Part shown: positions 24,992-34,900 of the stretch, in pieces
Layout of the letters: every line of letters begins with the position of its first letter
Position numbering within the stretch: the stretch's first letter is position 1
DNA from: Bog-257 sp963846715
GTDB taxonomy: Bacteria > Acidobacteriota > Terriglobia > Terriglobales > Acidobacteriaceae
DNA length: 64,000 bases
Direction: 5' to 3'
Assembly (NCBI GenBank): GCA_963846715.1
Contig: CAWJXA010000001.1
Span: forward strand, 434,001-498,000
Position numbers and translations under genes: made by a program
Notes under the pieces: generated by a model
Seen by the model: the letters and a program-made list of their open reading frames with translations, nothing else
Database searches by the model: none
What the model was told of the DNA's origin: nothing

Positions 24992-25690
24992 ATGAGCTTT
25001 AAGAATCAACTCGATACCGCTCAAGTCGGGGTTGAATTCGTAACCTCGGCCCGCCGCACTCCCATCCAATCTCGCAGCCACCAAACCGTCCAACGCATCC
25101 TCGACGCTGCCAGTTCCCTGCTCGAGCAGATGCCGCTGGAAGATGTCACCACGACCCGCATCGCCACCGAAGCCAGCCTGTCCATTGGCGCGCTCTACCG
25201 CTTCTTCCCCGACAAGCAGACCATCATCGACGCTATCGCCGTGCGCCATGTCGAGCAGTTCCGCAGTTCGCTGGAAGCCTCGGTCATGCCGATGATCGAG
25301 CGCGAACTCGCCAACCTGGAGACCTTCGACCCGGCGCTGGTTCTCGATGGCGTGGTCGACGCCTACATCCTTTATCTCGACGCGCATCCCGACTTCCGCA
25401 CCATCTCGTTTGGCCGCTACATCAGTGCTGCAACTAAACAGCGCGAAGCTTCGCCCGACGTCGGCCTTCCGGCGCTGCTGAAGAATTTCATGCTCGAGCG
25501 GCTGGGCATTTCCAATACGCCAGAGCTCGACTTGATGTTGCGCATCGTCAGCGAGGCCGGTGAGCGGCTAATCGCCTACGCCTACGAGCGGCCCACGCGC
25601 GAAGACCGCGATCGCGTAATCTCCGAGATGAAGCGCATGTTGTCGAGCTATCTCTTCCCCGCCGATGTGCCGACCGGCACCGCGCCGTGA
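24992..25690 (+). CDS. TetR family transcriptional regulator
   Basis: A 232-residue one-component repressor. The N-terminal helix-turn-helix is at about residues 30-75 (TVQRILDAASSLLEQMPLED, TRIATEASLSIGALYRFFPD) and the rest is the helical ligand domain. It is divergent from hpnH across 265 bases, so hpnH or the downstream exported hydrolase could be targets; this is inference from position. ATG 24992 is preferred to TTG 24977, but neither has a strong ribosome site. Confidence 0.85.
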   Translation: MSFKNQLDTAQVGVEFVTSARRTPIQSRSHQTVQRILDAASSLLEQMPLEDVTTTRIATEASLSIGALYRFFPDKQTIIDAIAVRHVEQFRSSLEASVMPMIERELANLETFDPALVLDGVVDAYILYLDAHPDFRTISFGRYISAATKQREASPDVGLPALLKNFMLERLGISNTPELDLMLRIVSEAGERLIAYAYERPTREDRDRVISEMKRMLSSYLFPADVPTGTAP

Positions 25691-25904
25691 GAAATCTCGA
25701 CGCCTGACCTCTTAGAGCGTTCCTCGTTTTATCGTATCGGTCAGATGTGTAGTCGCTGATGACACACGAAGCCCCGTAATCTCCGAATCCCACTCATGCG
25801 AACATCGCGAAATCAGTAGGGGCCCCCGGCGCGAATGGCAAGTCGTGCTTTTCAGCATTTTCTGAAGCGCCCTGCCCTCGCCCTCCGGCTGTATGCTTTC
25901 ATCC

Positions 25905-26843
25905 ATGAGTCGCTCGCTCTTCACGGCCGTGGTTCTCGCCGCATTGCTGTTATCCGTTCCCGCGCTGCCGGCCGCCCCTGCTCAAGCCGTCTCGCCAAAG
26001 TCAGCAGCGTCCTTTTCAGAAGTCGTTGTGTTGGGCTCGGGGACGCCGAACGCCGATCCTGATCGCTCCGGGCCAGCCGTTGCCGTCATCGTGAACGGAC
26101 ATAGTTACCTGGTGGATTGCGGTCCCGGAGTCGTGCGTCGCGCTGCTGCCGCCAGCCTGCAGGGCGTGCCGGGACTGAAGATGGAAGACCTGCGAACCCT
26201 CTTCATCACGCATCTTCATTCGGACCACACGCTCGGCTATCCCGACCTCATCTTCACTCCCTGGGTGCTGGGGCGCAGCGATCACCTGGCTGTCTATGGT
26301 CCGCACGGTCTACAGGACATGACCAAGAACATTCTGGCAGCGTGGAAGAAGGACATCGCCGTTCGCACTCAGGGTTTGGAGCACGCCAACGCGACGGGAT
26401 ACCTGGTCGATGTACATGAGATCCAACCGGGCGTGGTCTACAAAGACGAGAACGTTACGGTCACGGCCTTTCTGGTGAAACACGGTTCGTGGGACGAGGC
26501 TTTCGGCTACCGCTTCCAGACGCCGGATCGCACGTTTGTGATTTCCGGCGACACTGCGCCGGCCGATTCTGTGGTCAAGGCCTGCAACGGTTGCGACGTG
26601 CTGTTGCACGAGGTATACGCCGAGGATCCGCAGCATCCCATGACCGCGCAGTGGCGGACGTACTTCACTGCGTTCCACACCTCAACGGCCGAACTGGCGG
26701 CGCTTGCCACCCGCGCCAAGCCCAAACTCCTGGTGCTATACCATCAGCTGTTCCATGGCATCCCGGAAGGCGAGATGTTGCATGAGGTGCGCGAACACTA
26801 TTCGGGTGCGGTGGTGTCAGCCCATGATCTGGATACGTATTAG
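25905..26843 (+). CDS. Exported metallo-beta-lactamase-fold hydrolase
   Basis: A 312-residue periplasmic protein with a signal peptide (RSLFTAVVLAALLLSVPALPAAPAQA). The MBL metal site is complete: THLHSDHTLG, the later SGDTAPADS Asp and LYHQLFHG His. The GSGTPNADPDRSGPA start resembles RNase Z-like and arylsulfatase-like MBL proteins. An exported form is more likely a phosphodiesterase or an arylsulfatase-type enzyme than a tRNase. ATG 25905 was chosen over 25893, since both give the signal peptide and neither has a strong ribosome site. Confidence 0.85.
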   Translation: MSRSLFTAVVLAALLLSVPALPAAPAQAVSPKSAASFSEVVVLGSGTPNADPDRSGPAVAVIVNGHSYLVDCGPGVVRRAAAASLQGVPGLKMEDLRTLFITHLHSDHTLGYPDLIFTPWVLGRSDHLAVYGPHGLQDMTKNILAAWKKDIAVRTQGLEHANATGYLVDVHEIQPGVVYKDENVTVTAFLVKHGSWDEAFGYRFQTPDRTFVISGDTAPADSVVKACNGCDVLLHEVYAEDPQHPMTAQWRTYFTAFHTSTAELAALATRAKPKLLVLYHQLFHGIPEGEMLHEVREHYSGAVVSAHDLDTY

Positions 26844-27058
26844 GCAGGTCCGCGGACAGCGGATTTCGCGTACATCGCAAAAGCGGCGAATGTGTACGGA
26901 TTGCCCACCCGCAGCCGCTTTCAGCCCGGTGTACGACGTCCTCTGGTTTTCTGTTAGAGATGGCCCGTGCAAACAGCCGAAATTGCTTTGAATCCCAGAT
27001 TTCTTGCGATAGCATACTCCAAAATTGTCCGGATCCCTTTTCGAGGAATGCGCCACTC

Positions 27059-27733
27059 ATGGCTATCCAGGAAATCGGTGCCCCCAGCCCGTCGCCCGAC
27101 GCTATCGAGGTTTTCTGCTCTTACTCCCATAAGGATGACGCACTCCGAGAAGAATTAGAAACCCACCTCAGCATTTTGCAGGCGAACGGCGTCATCAGTA
27201 GTTGGCACGACCACGCCATTCCGGCGGGTAAGGAGTGGCAGGACCAGATTGACGAGCGCCTGAATTCAGCGCAGATTATCTTGCTGCTTATCAGCCCTGA
27301 TTTCCTGGCTTCCAAGTACTGCCGGGAAGTTGAAGTGAAGCGGGCCTTGGAACGGCATAAAGCGGGCGAAGCAAGGGTCATCTCGGTCATGCTACGGGAC
27401 GTCGACTGGCATGGTTCTCCGCTCAGCAAGCTGCAAGTTTTGCCCCGGGACGCCAAGCCTGTAGTTAACTGGCCAAATCGTGATCAAGCATTCAAGGACG
27501 TTACGGTTGGAATCCGAAAAGTCGCAGAAACCCTGAATCGCGCAAAAGTATCCAAGCCGCACTCTACCAATGCCGACCACTCAACCCCGGTTGAACTGAC
27601 GGATAGGCCGGTTCCTGTCGGCCCTAAGGATCGGGCGCAATACGTACGCGTTTATTGGTGTGATCGCGGCCATCCTTCTCGCGGCCGCGTCTTACTTCGT
27701 GCCTCACTTCCTCGAACTGAAGCGGCTAGGTGA
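27059..27733 (+). CDS. TIR domain protein (possible NADase), N-terminal part of a split TIR-membrane protein
   Basis: Residues 15-150 form a TIR domain: IEVFCSYSHKDDALREELET, then SAQIILLLISPDFLASKYC and REVEVKRALERHKAG. Glu92, four residues after the Cys, matches the catalytic Glu of NAD-cleaving bacterial TIRs. A Pro-rich linker leads to residue 195. The last 25 residues are out of character. In the +1 frame the sequence continues smoothly into a membrane helix (NTYAFIGVIAAILLAAASYF), so this and the next feature may be one gene broken near 27620. ATG 27059 with GAGGAA upstream is chosen. It heads a possible operon with the next two genes. Confidence 0.8.
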   Translation: MAIQEIGAPSPSPDAIEVFCSYSHKDDALREELETHLSILQANGVISSWHDHAIPAGKEWQDQIDERLNSAQIILLLISPDFLASKYCREVEVKRALERHKAGEARVISVMLRDVDWHGSPLSKLQVLPRDAKPVVNWPNRDQAFKDVTVGIRKVAETLNRAKVSKPHSTNADHSTPVELTDRPVPVGPKDRAQYVRVYWCDRGHPSRGRVLLRASLPRTEAAR

Positions 27734-28154
27734 AAAAGACTGGGCGAACGCGCCCTACGACGACCATGACTTCTCGAACTGCATGGGCGTCCAGTCGTGT
27801 CTGGCCAGAAAAAGGGATGCCGATACACTCCGGGCTACAGACTGGAGCAAGGTGAAGTTCAACTCGGCATTGCTAAACGATTGTATGGGATTCCCCGCAT
27901 GTGTTGCGCGGAAGACGCAAGCCGAAAGGTTGAAAGCCGTTACCGACTGGAAGAAGATTAGCGTGGACGACCTTGCATTACTGAAGGATTGTATGGGCTT
28001 CGAGGCCTGTGTGGAGCGGGCCCAAACGCATCCTCAACCAAACGGACATCCGCCGCTTAAGAATGGTAACGGCGCCAGACCTAACGACAACGCCAAGCCC
28101 GACGGCGACAATTCGACTCCTTTGGCGCAACCGCAAATATACAAGAACCAGTAA
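27660..28154 (+). CDS. Membrane-anchored Cys-repeat protein (C-terminal part of TIR protein?)
   Basis: No named family is recognised. A membrane helix (VIAAILLAAASYFVPHF) is followed by three copies of a 35-45 residue unit centred on NCMGVQSCLARK, DCMGFPACVARK and DCMGFEACVER, each with the pattern C-M-G-x-x-x-C. A low-complexity Pro/Asn/Lys tail ends the protein. The helix orientation would put the Cys repeats outside the cytoplasm. The frame overlaps the TIR frame by 74 bases. GTG 27660 has no ribosome site, which favours fusion with TIR through a frame change. The stop lies 11 bases before the next gene. Confidence 0.65.
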   Translation: MIAAILLAAASYFVPHFLELKRLGEKDWANAPYDDHDFSNCMGVQSCLARKRDADTLRATDWSKVKFNSALLNDCMGFPACVARKTQAERLKAVTDWKKISVDDLALLKDCMGFEACVERAQTHPQPNGHPPLKNGNGARPNDNAKPDGDNSTPLAQPQIYKNQ

Positions 28155-28165
28155 AGGATCCGGTA

Positions 28166-29314
28166 ATGCGAATCCCCAGAATCTTCTTCTTGATCTTGAT
28201 TGCGTTGGCAGCTTCTTTGGCCAACGCTCAAACGCAATATTATGCGGCGATCGATCTGGGTTCGAAGGGTACGAAGGCAGCATTGTTTTCTTTCCATAAG
28301 AGCACCTGCCCCAAACAGTTTGTTACTAGCCCCGCGGACTTCTGCGACGTTTATGGCAAGACCATCAACACGAAGCTTGTCAGCTCGATGAAGGACGGTC
28401 AGTTTACCGACGCGGGAATTAAGGACGCAACCGGCGCAGTGGAGCGGCTTATCAATGAAATGCAAGCCGCAGCCCAGAAGAGCAACTTGCAAAAGGTGGA
28501 CTATTTCGTCGTCGGAAGCAGCGGCGTTGCCAAGGCTAAGAATAAGGACGAGCTCGCGGCCTCGGTCCAAAAGGCCACCGGAATTCGGATGGATTTTATT
28601 GACGGCAAAAGAGAGGGCTACTTTGGCCTGCTCTCAGCAGTTCCAACCAAGAAGCTGGATGTCTCCCTGTATGTCGATATCGGAAGTGGCAATACGAAGC
28701 TTGGATGCATCGTGGGAAGCGGGATGGACATTGCTAACTACCGGGGTGCGGAGATCCCGTATGGCTCGGTCTCCGGCAGGAATAAGGGCACCGAAAAGAA
28801 TCCGAGCGATATCAAGGCGGGTATTCAGCAGGTAATGCATGACGATGTTGCGCCCGCTTACGAAAAGGAAAGCATGGATGCGCCGTGCTTGAGAAACCGC
28901 GAGAGAATTTACTGGACTGGCGGCGCCGCGTGGGCCACTGCCACCTTCATGCATCCCACAAGGTCGCTCGATCCCGCTGTCATTATCACCAGGCGCGACA
29001 TTGAAGGCTTTTTGGCCAGGCTGAATGATGGGAGTTGGAATCAAAAACCTTTTCAATACTCATTTTCGAAAGACACGAGCCCAACCGCCCAGAAGGAGAG
29101 TCGCGACGCGGCGGAGAAGGACAGAAAAAAGGTGATGGACACCTTTGCCCGAGAAGACCTACTGTCGGGCGTTTCCATTATGAAAGCCGTCCTCGACTCT
29201 AGCAACCCGTCGGCCGTAATCACATTTGTCCGAAACGGTGGGAACTTTCTTCTAGGTTATGCTTTGGAGAAATATCCTGAGAATCGCGTCGCCGCGAATA
29301 CTCAAGGGCAGTAA
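28166..29314 (+). CDS. Exported actin-fold phosphatase-like protein (Ppx/GppA or GDA1/CD39-like)
   Basis: A 382-residue protein with a signal peptide (RIPRIFFLILIALAASLANA). The phosphate-binding signatures of the sugar kinase/actin/Hsp70 fold are visible: AAIDLGSKGTKAALF near residue 27, VVGSSGVAKAK near 113 and YVDIGSGNTKLGC near 170. These positions fit polyphosphate/ppGpp phosphatases of the Ppx/GppA family, or apyrases of the CD39 family, which split nucleoside tri- and diphosphates. Export points to a periplasmic substrate. AAAGGA precedes the ATG, 11 bases after the Cys-repeat gene, so it shares its operon. Confidence 0.7.
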   Translation: MRIPRIFFLILIALAASLANAQTQYYAAIDLGSKGTKAALFSFHKSTCPKQFVTSPADFCDVYGKTINTKLVSSMKDGQFTDAGIKDATGAVERLINEMQAAAQKSNLQKVDYFVVGSSGVAKAKNKDELAASVQKATGIRMDFIDGKREGYFGLLSAVPTKKLDVSLYVDIGSGNTKLGCIVGSGMDIANYRGAEIPYGSVSGRNKGTEKNPSDIKAGIQQVMHDDVAPAYEKESMDAPCLRNRERIYWTGGAAWATATFMHPTRSLDPAVIITRRDIEGFLARLNDGSWNQKPFQYSFSKDTSPTAQKESRDAAEKDRKKVMDTFAREDLLSGVSIMKAVLDSSNPSAVITFVRNGGNFLLGYALEKYPENRVAANTQGQ

Positions 29315-29372
29315 ATGACATCACATAGGTGACTTGTCGATGCCGCCGGAGAAGACCTGCGGGCTAATAGTT

Positions 29373-31091
29373 TTAGGGATGCGGAAAATCGACCGGCCGG
29401 TCCCGATGCAGAAGTACCCAGTCTCCATTTTCCGACAGGGCTTCCTGCCCCAGTCTGCTGAGGCCTTCCAGGACACCGGCCAGATCGTCAGCCTCCAGCC
29501 TCCGATCGATCAGTCTGCGCGCGTTCTGAAAAACCGTCTCCATGCGCCGAAACTGCTTCTCGTGCTGGACGTACGCCCTCTGGTGGATGGCGTGGTGGAG
29601 CAACGCTCCTGCGCCTACAAAGAAATCAATGGCAATAATCAGCCATGACTTCCATGCTTCCTCTCCGCTGCCGAAATGCTTAAGAATTCCCAACATAGCC
29701 ACCGCAATCACGAGAAACAGCACTGTGCAAGTCTTCACCAGCATTTCCATTTCTTCCAGTTTCTTCTTGTTGCTCTCCGCAGCCTGGTGAAAGTACTTAA
29801 TCTGTCCTATGATCCAGAGTCGCCGCACGGCGTCCATCCGTTCCTTGGAAGTGAACTTTCCTACTTGGGGAGCAAGATGGGTTTCTAATTCCCATCCGCG
29901 CAGGCCATTACGGATCCAATCAAGCTCTGTACGCTGTTTGCCCAGGTAGTTATCTGCGACTAGCTCATGAACTCCCGCCAAGTGCCAGAAAAATCTCACC
30001 CGCGAACCCTCAGCGATGGCGCGATAGTCCTGACTCTTGCTGTCCAGCCGCGTACGCCGGCACAGCCAGAAAATCGAGGAGGCTATCAACAGAACAAAGA
30101 GAGAGCTCGATAAGAACCACAGCCGATATTCGGATAGGTGCGCGAACAACACGAAACATAGAAACGCGGCGAAAACCAGCCAATGCAGAGCGGCATCCAT
30201 TCGCAACATTCGGCGCTGGAAACGCTGGGCCAGGGCATCGGCAACGGCATAGCGATTGAGGTCAACGGTTTCTGCAGGGCTAAGGTCGGCCTCTCCGAAC
30301 TCACCCACAAGCGCGTCCCTGCTGTGCACTACCTCGGCGACCAGCGAATCTCCACCATGCACGATGCCCTGGTTAAAGTCGTCCAGGTTGTGGAAGATCT
30401 TGTCATAATAGGCTCTCGCGCTCTTCTGACTGTTGAAGCCGTCCGGATATTTCTTGAGCAGTTGGAAAGGCTGTCCTGGCGGATTGGGATTGCGCTTTCG
30501 CGGGGTCACAATGTGATAAACGGGAAATAGTTCCGGGGGCTCAAGGTCGTAGTGTGATTTTGTTTGTACTCCTTGAAGCTGAAATTTAACGATCTCCGCC
30601 GTACCTCCAACTTTGTTGGAAGGAATTCCATCCCAGAGAGCGATTAGGATTTGGCTTTCTCTTGCGATGTATTTGCCCAAATTCTCATATTGGCGGTCGC
30701 GTGCTGCTCCGGCTAGACACCCCTCCTGCTCATCGATAAGCGGCTCTATTTCGAAACAACGCTCGGCCTGCCTCACTAGCTGACGAAACTCTGCCAACGA
30801 CTCTGGCGACTTGAAGTCGGTTTCGTAGGTATGGTGTGCCATTGGAAGTGGGACAAAGAGCCGCGCGCCCAGGCTCAGTGCAACGCGCGCGACGAGACGG
30901 TCTGCGCCTTCAGCCAGCGCTGAAAGCAAAATGATGGGAGTAGAAGAAAACTGTGTCCTCAACCCGTTCAGCACTTCTCGGACTTTGTTCTCCAACCTCG
31001 CTACGTCTTCCTCCCGCAAGTCGCGATGACCGGTCACGCCGATCACTAAAGGTGCAGGCACGGCGCGCACGTCGGAAGCAATAGCACTCAT
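29373..31091 (-). CDS. SLOG-like domain protein with four membrane helices
   Basis: A 572-residue protein. Residues 12-115 (PLVIGVTGHRDLREEDVARL, ILLSALAEGADRLVARVAL, FVPLPM) form a Rossmann-like SLOG/LOG domain, a fold that binds nucleotide-derived ligands. A long middle region follows, then helix pairs at about 300-345 and 450-505. The last pair with its flanking coiled segments (YFHQAAESNKKKLEEMEML, HHAIHQRAYVQHEKQFRRM) resembles SLATT-type pore-forming modules of nucleotide-signalling conflict systems. It is convergent with the TIR operon, with a 58-base gap. No strong ribosome site is seen before the ATG. Confidence 0.7.
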   Translation of the reverse strand: MSAIASDVRAVPAPLVIGVTGHRDLREEDVARLENKVREVLNGLRTQFSSTPIILLSALAEGADRLVARVALSLGARLFVPLPMAHHTYETDFKSPESLAEFRQLVRQAERCFEIEPLIDEQEGCLAGAARDRQYENLGKYIARESQILIALWDGIPSNKVGGTAEIVKFQLQGVQTKSHYDLEPPELFPVYHIVTPRKRNPNPPGQPFQLLKKYPDGFNSQKSARAYYDKIFHNLDDFNQGIVHGGDSLVAEVVHSRDALVGEFGEADLSPAETVDLNRYAVADALAQRFQRRMLRMDAALHWLVFAAFLCFVLFAHLSEYRLWFLSSSLFVLLIASSIFWLCRRTRLDSKSQDYRAIAEGSRVRFFWHLAGVHELVADNYLGKQRTELDWIRNGLRGWELETHLAPQVGKFTSKERMDAVRRLWIIGQIKYFHQAAESNKKKLEEMEMLVKTCTVLFLVIAVAMLGILKHFGSGEEAWKSWLIIAIDFFVGAGALLHHAIHQRAYVQHEKQFRRMETVFQNARRLIDRRLEADDLAGVLEGLSRLGQEALSENGDWVLLHRDRPVDFPHP

Positions 31092-31225
31092 GAGGAAGGT
31101 AGTCGCTCAAAAAGGGTCGTGCGGCATTTTAGGTCAATCGCAATTTCGAGACAAGAGCATTTCGCCTATCGCCCCTCGGGATTCTAGACGTCTCCCTGAT
31201 AGCTGACTTGATCTGCGACTGCTGG

Positions 31226-31262
31226 GTGCCCCACACATTCGCGGGTTTCGAATGTGTGGGAG
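31226..31262. repeat. Hairpin repeat of the GGTGCCCC / ACACATTCG family
   Basis: GGGTGCCCCACACATTCGCG, then GGTTTCGAATGTGTGGG. The arms CCCACACATTCG and CGAATGTGTGGG are complementary. It is identical in most positions to 22823-22860. Confidence 0.65.
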
Positions 31263-31409
31263 ACCTCACTGCGGAACAGAAATAGACGGTTTCATCGCGG
31301 GAGAACACCTCAAAACACGGCCCATTTGCTAAACTGGAAGTGCCGCTATGCTCTTGTCGCCCGTCGAAGGCCGCGGCTCAAGGACCTACAATTCGTCTGC
31401 CGTTGATGC

Positions 31410-31499
31410 GGAGAGGTGCGTGAGTGGTTGAAACGAGCCGCCTCGAAAGCGGCCATACCTTGACGGGTATCGGGGGTTCGAATCCCTCCCTCTCCGCCA
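31410..31499 (+). tRNA. tRNA-Ser(CGA)
   Basis: A 90-base class II tRNA with encoded CCA. The acceptor stem GGAGAGG pairs with CCTCTCC. The anticodon arm GCCGC-CTCGAAA-GCGGC gives anticodon CGA, read as serine (UCG codons). The long variable arm is ATACCTTGACGGGTAT, and the T arm contains GGTTCGAATCC. It lies between the SLOG gene and the RHS remnant and could be an island border. Confidence 0.95.
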
Positions 31500-31697
31500 T
31501 AATTTTCCAGCCTGCCGAAATATCTTCCTACTGCTCCTACTCGCAATTTGGCCTTTCTGGCGCGGTTCGGGTAAGGAATCGAAGAACACCATGGCTAGAA
31601 CTAAGAAACCCGTACGCGTCATGAAGGGCCCCGTCGACGCCAAGGGCACCTAGGTGACCGCTTGGCGTGATTCCTCATCATCAAGCGCTGAATTTAC

Positions 31698-31728
31698 TTG
31701 ACACGCATACCACCATCGGGCTTATAGT
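31698..31728 (+). promoter_or_regulatory. Possible sigma-70 promoter for the RHS remnant
   Basis: TTGACA at 31698 and TATAGT at 31723 are separated by 19 bases, somewhat long. They lie 215 bases before the ATG of the RHS-type gene. Between the tRNA and this site no gene is supported, only a 20-codon frame at 31591. Confidence 0.35.
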
Positions 31729-31942
31729 TTCGCCCATTCTTTGAAGTACGAATCCTTTCTGGAATCATCTGGGCCGAACGATCCTGGTCCAACGGGTCTT
31801 GGGAACGTGGCGACGGAGAAGAAAGCGACTGGTCCGCTTTCTCGTCTCGATCTCATTATGGCGTCTGATACTGGCCTGACGCGATTTGTGCGCCACCTTC
31901 CCGTGACGTAACCCGCCGAAATTCCGAAAGGAAGATACTCCC

Positions 31943-34900
31943 ATGGCGCGCCTGCTTCGTCTGCACCCACACATTTCTCTGTCTGCTCTGCTTGCGACTG
32001 TCCTGCTCATTCCGCGTGCTGGACTGGCACAGTTCACGCCGGGAGATCCGGCCGCCTGCATCAATTGTCCGGCGTGCGGCTGTTCGCAGCGCGACAACTA
32101 CCGTAGCGCTCACATCGACCTTACTGAATCCAACTCCGGCCAAATGTTTACCGGAGTACAAGTTCGCAGCGCCTTCGGGATCACGCTCGGCCTCGCCGCC
32201 GCCTACAACACCGACGACGCCGATGGCTCGCGCAACATGTACACCAAGCTGCCCGGCGCCTATGACACGGTGATGGGCTACGGGTGGACGCATACCTTCA
32301 ACGATCTGCTGTTCACCCAGCACGGCGGAGACTTGTTCCGCCTCGCGCCCGACGGCCGCATCACCCGTTTCGCCCTCCAGACCGACGGCTCCTACCAAAC
32401 ATCGCCCAGCTACTTTGAGACCCTGGTCAAGAACCTGGACGGTTCTTTCGATCTCACCACCAAGTATCAGATCGACTATCACTACGTAAACGTCCCCAAT
32501 ACGCCTTTCGTTATTGGCGCCGGACCAATCCTGCGCTTGCTCAGCCTTACCGACCGCAATGGCAATGTTACGACCCTTACCTACAATTCGACCGGCGATA
32601 TGACCACCGTAGCCGATACCTATGGCCGAACCATTACGTACGGGTACGACGGCAATCACCATGTGAGCAGCTCAACCGATCCGCTGGGAAGAACGACCAC
32701 CTATGGCTACGACTCGTCAGGTCATCAGCTCATGAGGATCACCGATCCTAACGGCAGAACCACCACTTATGGATACAACTCCTCGCACCAGGTGCACTCT
32801 ACGACAGACCGTGACGGAAGATTGTTCACCTACACCTACCAGACCGCTTGCCCCACGCAGAACTCGACAGCGCGGGTAATCCCTTCTACTCGGTTACGAA
32901 TTGCGACAACTGGGCGCTTAATTTAGCGCAAACCTGGTGCCCAGGTTCGACGCGCCTTTTGGGCGCAACTATTACTAGACAGGTGGCCGGGTGGCAAGTC
33001 TCGCGGTAATTTCGATAGCAACGCACACCGCTGACTGTGATAGCGCCTGACGGTGCGACTACTACCTATACCTACGATCCGGGCACTCTGCAAGTCGCGT
33101 CCACCACGGATGCGGATAGCCACACTACAAGCTATAGCTACGACACCCAGGGCAACATGCTCTCGCGCACAGACTCCCTGGGCCACACCACCACCTACAC
33201 ATACGACCCTACATTCAATCAGATGCTCAGCATGACCGACCTAGGGTAGGTCACGACATAGTACTAGCGAGGATGGGAAGAGAGGTCAAGAAAGAATTCA
33301 GGATATCAAGAGAAAGTATCCTTCCCTCGGCGGCCGGTTGCAGGCAAGCGGTTCGAGGTAGTGAAAGATCGAAGCGTGTACGTGATTAGATGACCGTGTC
33401 GGCCGAGTACAGTTGGTGGGCTCAACCAACGAAGGCTCGAAAGAGACGAGCCGGGCACCTGAAGATTGCCGGTCTGATTGCCCCATCCACATCGCGGCCA
33501 AAAGCAAGTAGCCAGCGAGGCTATCAACATAAGAATAGCTTGGTGAGCTTTGTGGGTTTCATAAGAGATCACGTAATTACCGGCAGTTACCGTTTTTGAT
33601 GATTACTCACGAAAGGCAAACTCACAAATGAAGAGTTTCGCTGGGTCCTCGACTAACTGGCATGTCGCCGCCTGGTTATTGCTTACCTTTATGGTATCTG
33701 CGTCCGTGGCTGCCCAAGAATCGCCAAGTCCGTACGCGCAACCTCATTGTCGGCTTTACCTATGCCTACGACAACGAAGGCAATAAGTTCTACGAGCAAG
33801 AAACGCACGAAACGGGCCGCTCCGAGGCTTATACCTATGACTCTGTCTATCGCCTGGTGGACTATCAGGTGGGCACGTTGTAAGCGCGCCTCCGCCAGAT
33901 TGCCGGCCGGCGCGTTAGGCGTGCCTACGCCCGTCACCCAGACTGCCTACAATTCGACAAGGAGTCATACAGAAAGATAAGGCGTTTTCTCCGAGCACAT
34001 GCTCAGATCAACGAAATCGACACCATCAACGGGGTCAGGTGGCGAGCGACGTCAACCCCAAACCACTATCAGGTGCGGCGATATTAGACACAAAGCCGCC
34101 CTGAGAACCTACTCCGCCGGTTATGACTGTGGCGGTGAATATCAGTACGACGCGTTTGGCGGCGGATTTCCAAGCTTGATTTTCTCGGCAACCAGACCTC
34201 ACTACTGCGACGGATTGTGCCGATGTTGAAAATCAGGCTTCAGCCAAGGTAACAAGCTAGCTGCGCAACCTTTTGACTTCAAAGCTGCCGGGATATGCAC
34301 TATCCGCCAGAACAGCTAGGTCATGTCGACTAACAGATAGTCGGGCGATGGAGTTGAAGGCTACTAGAGGACGCCTATGGTTATCAGACTGTGGAGACGC
34401 CTAGGCTCTGACGGAAATATGACTTCGATTCCGATGATGCCTAGGCTCTCTGTGCGAGGAGCTCGGTAGGGAATCCGTGCACCTTCAAAGGCCAGAGGTT
34501 CGATCCTAGACAGGCCTGCTGTACTACAAAAACCGCCACTACTCTACGTTCTTCGGTCGCTTCTTGGTGAGACCCCATCTGGGGCTCGGCGGGGACGTGT
34601 ACCTGTACGCATATGTCGACGATAGCCCCTCAACATTGGTTGACCCCTCCGGCATGAAAATTCGTCATCAAGAGCAAGCCTTCCAATAAGAACGTTGGCA
34701 AATTGAAGGCAGCGTGGGGCTTCATTCGCCAAATCGACTTCAGTGGCAAATATCTCGGAACAGACCCGAACTTCGATCCGGGCATTTACGGCCTGGAGCT
34801 AGGAGCAACGTTTTATGTGAACTACACCGGGATTGACGCTTCTTCAATCCAAGAAGCTGTGGACGAAATCGAGAAACAGCTTGGCGAAGGGGATGTAATT

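Noticed and set aside
31591..31653. 20-codon frame MARTKKPVRVMKGPVDAKGT after the tRNA
   Set aside because: Looks peptide-like, but the ribosome site is poorly spaced and no family is recognised; too short to support.
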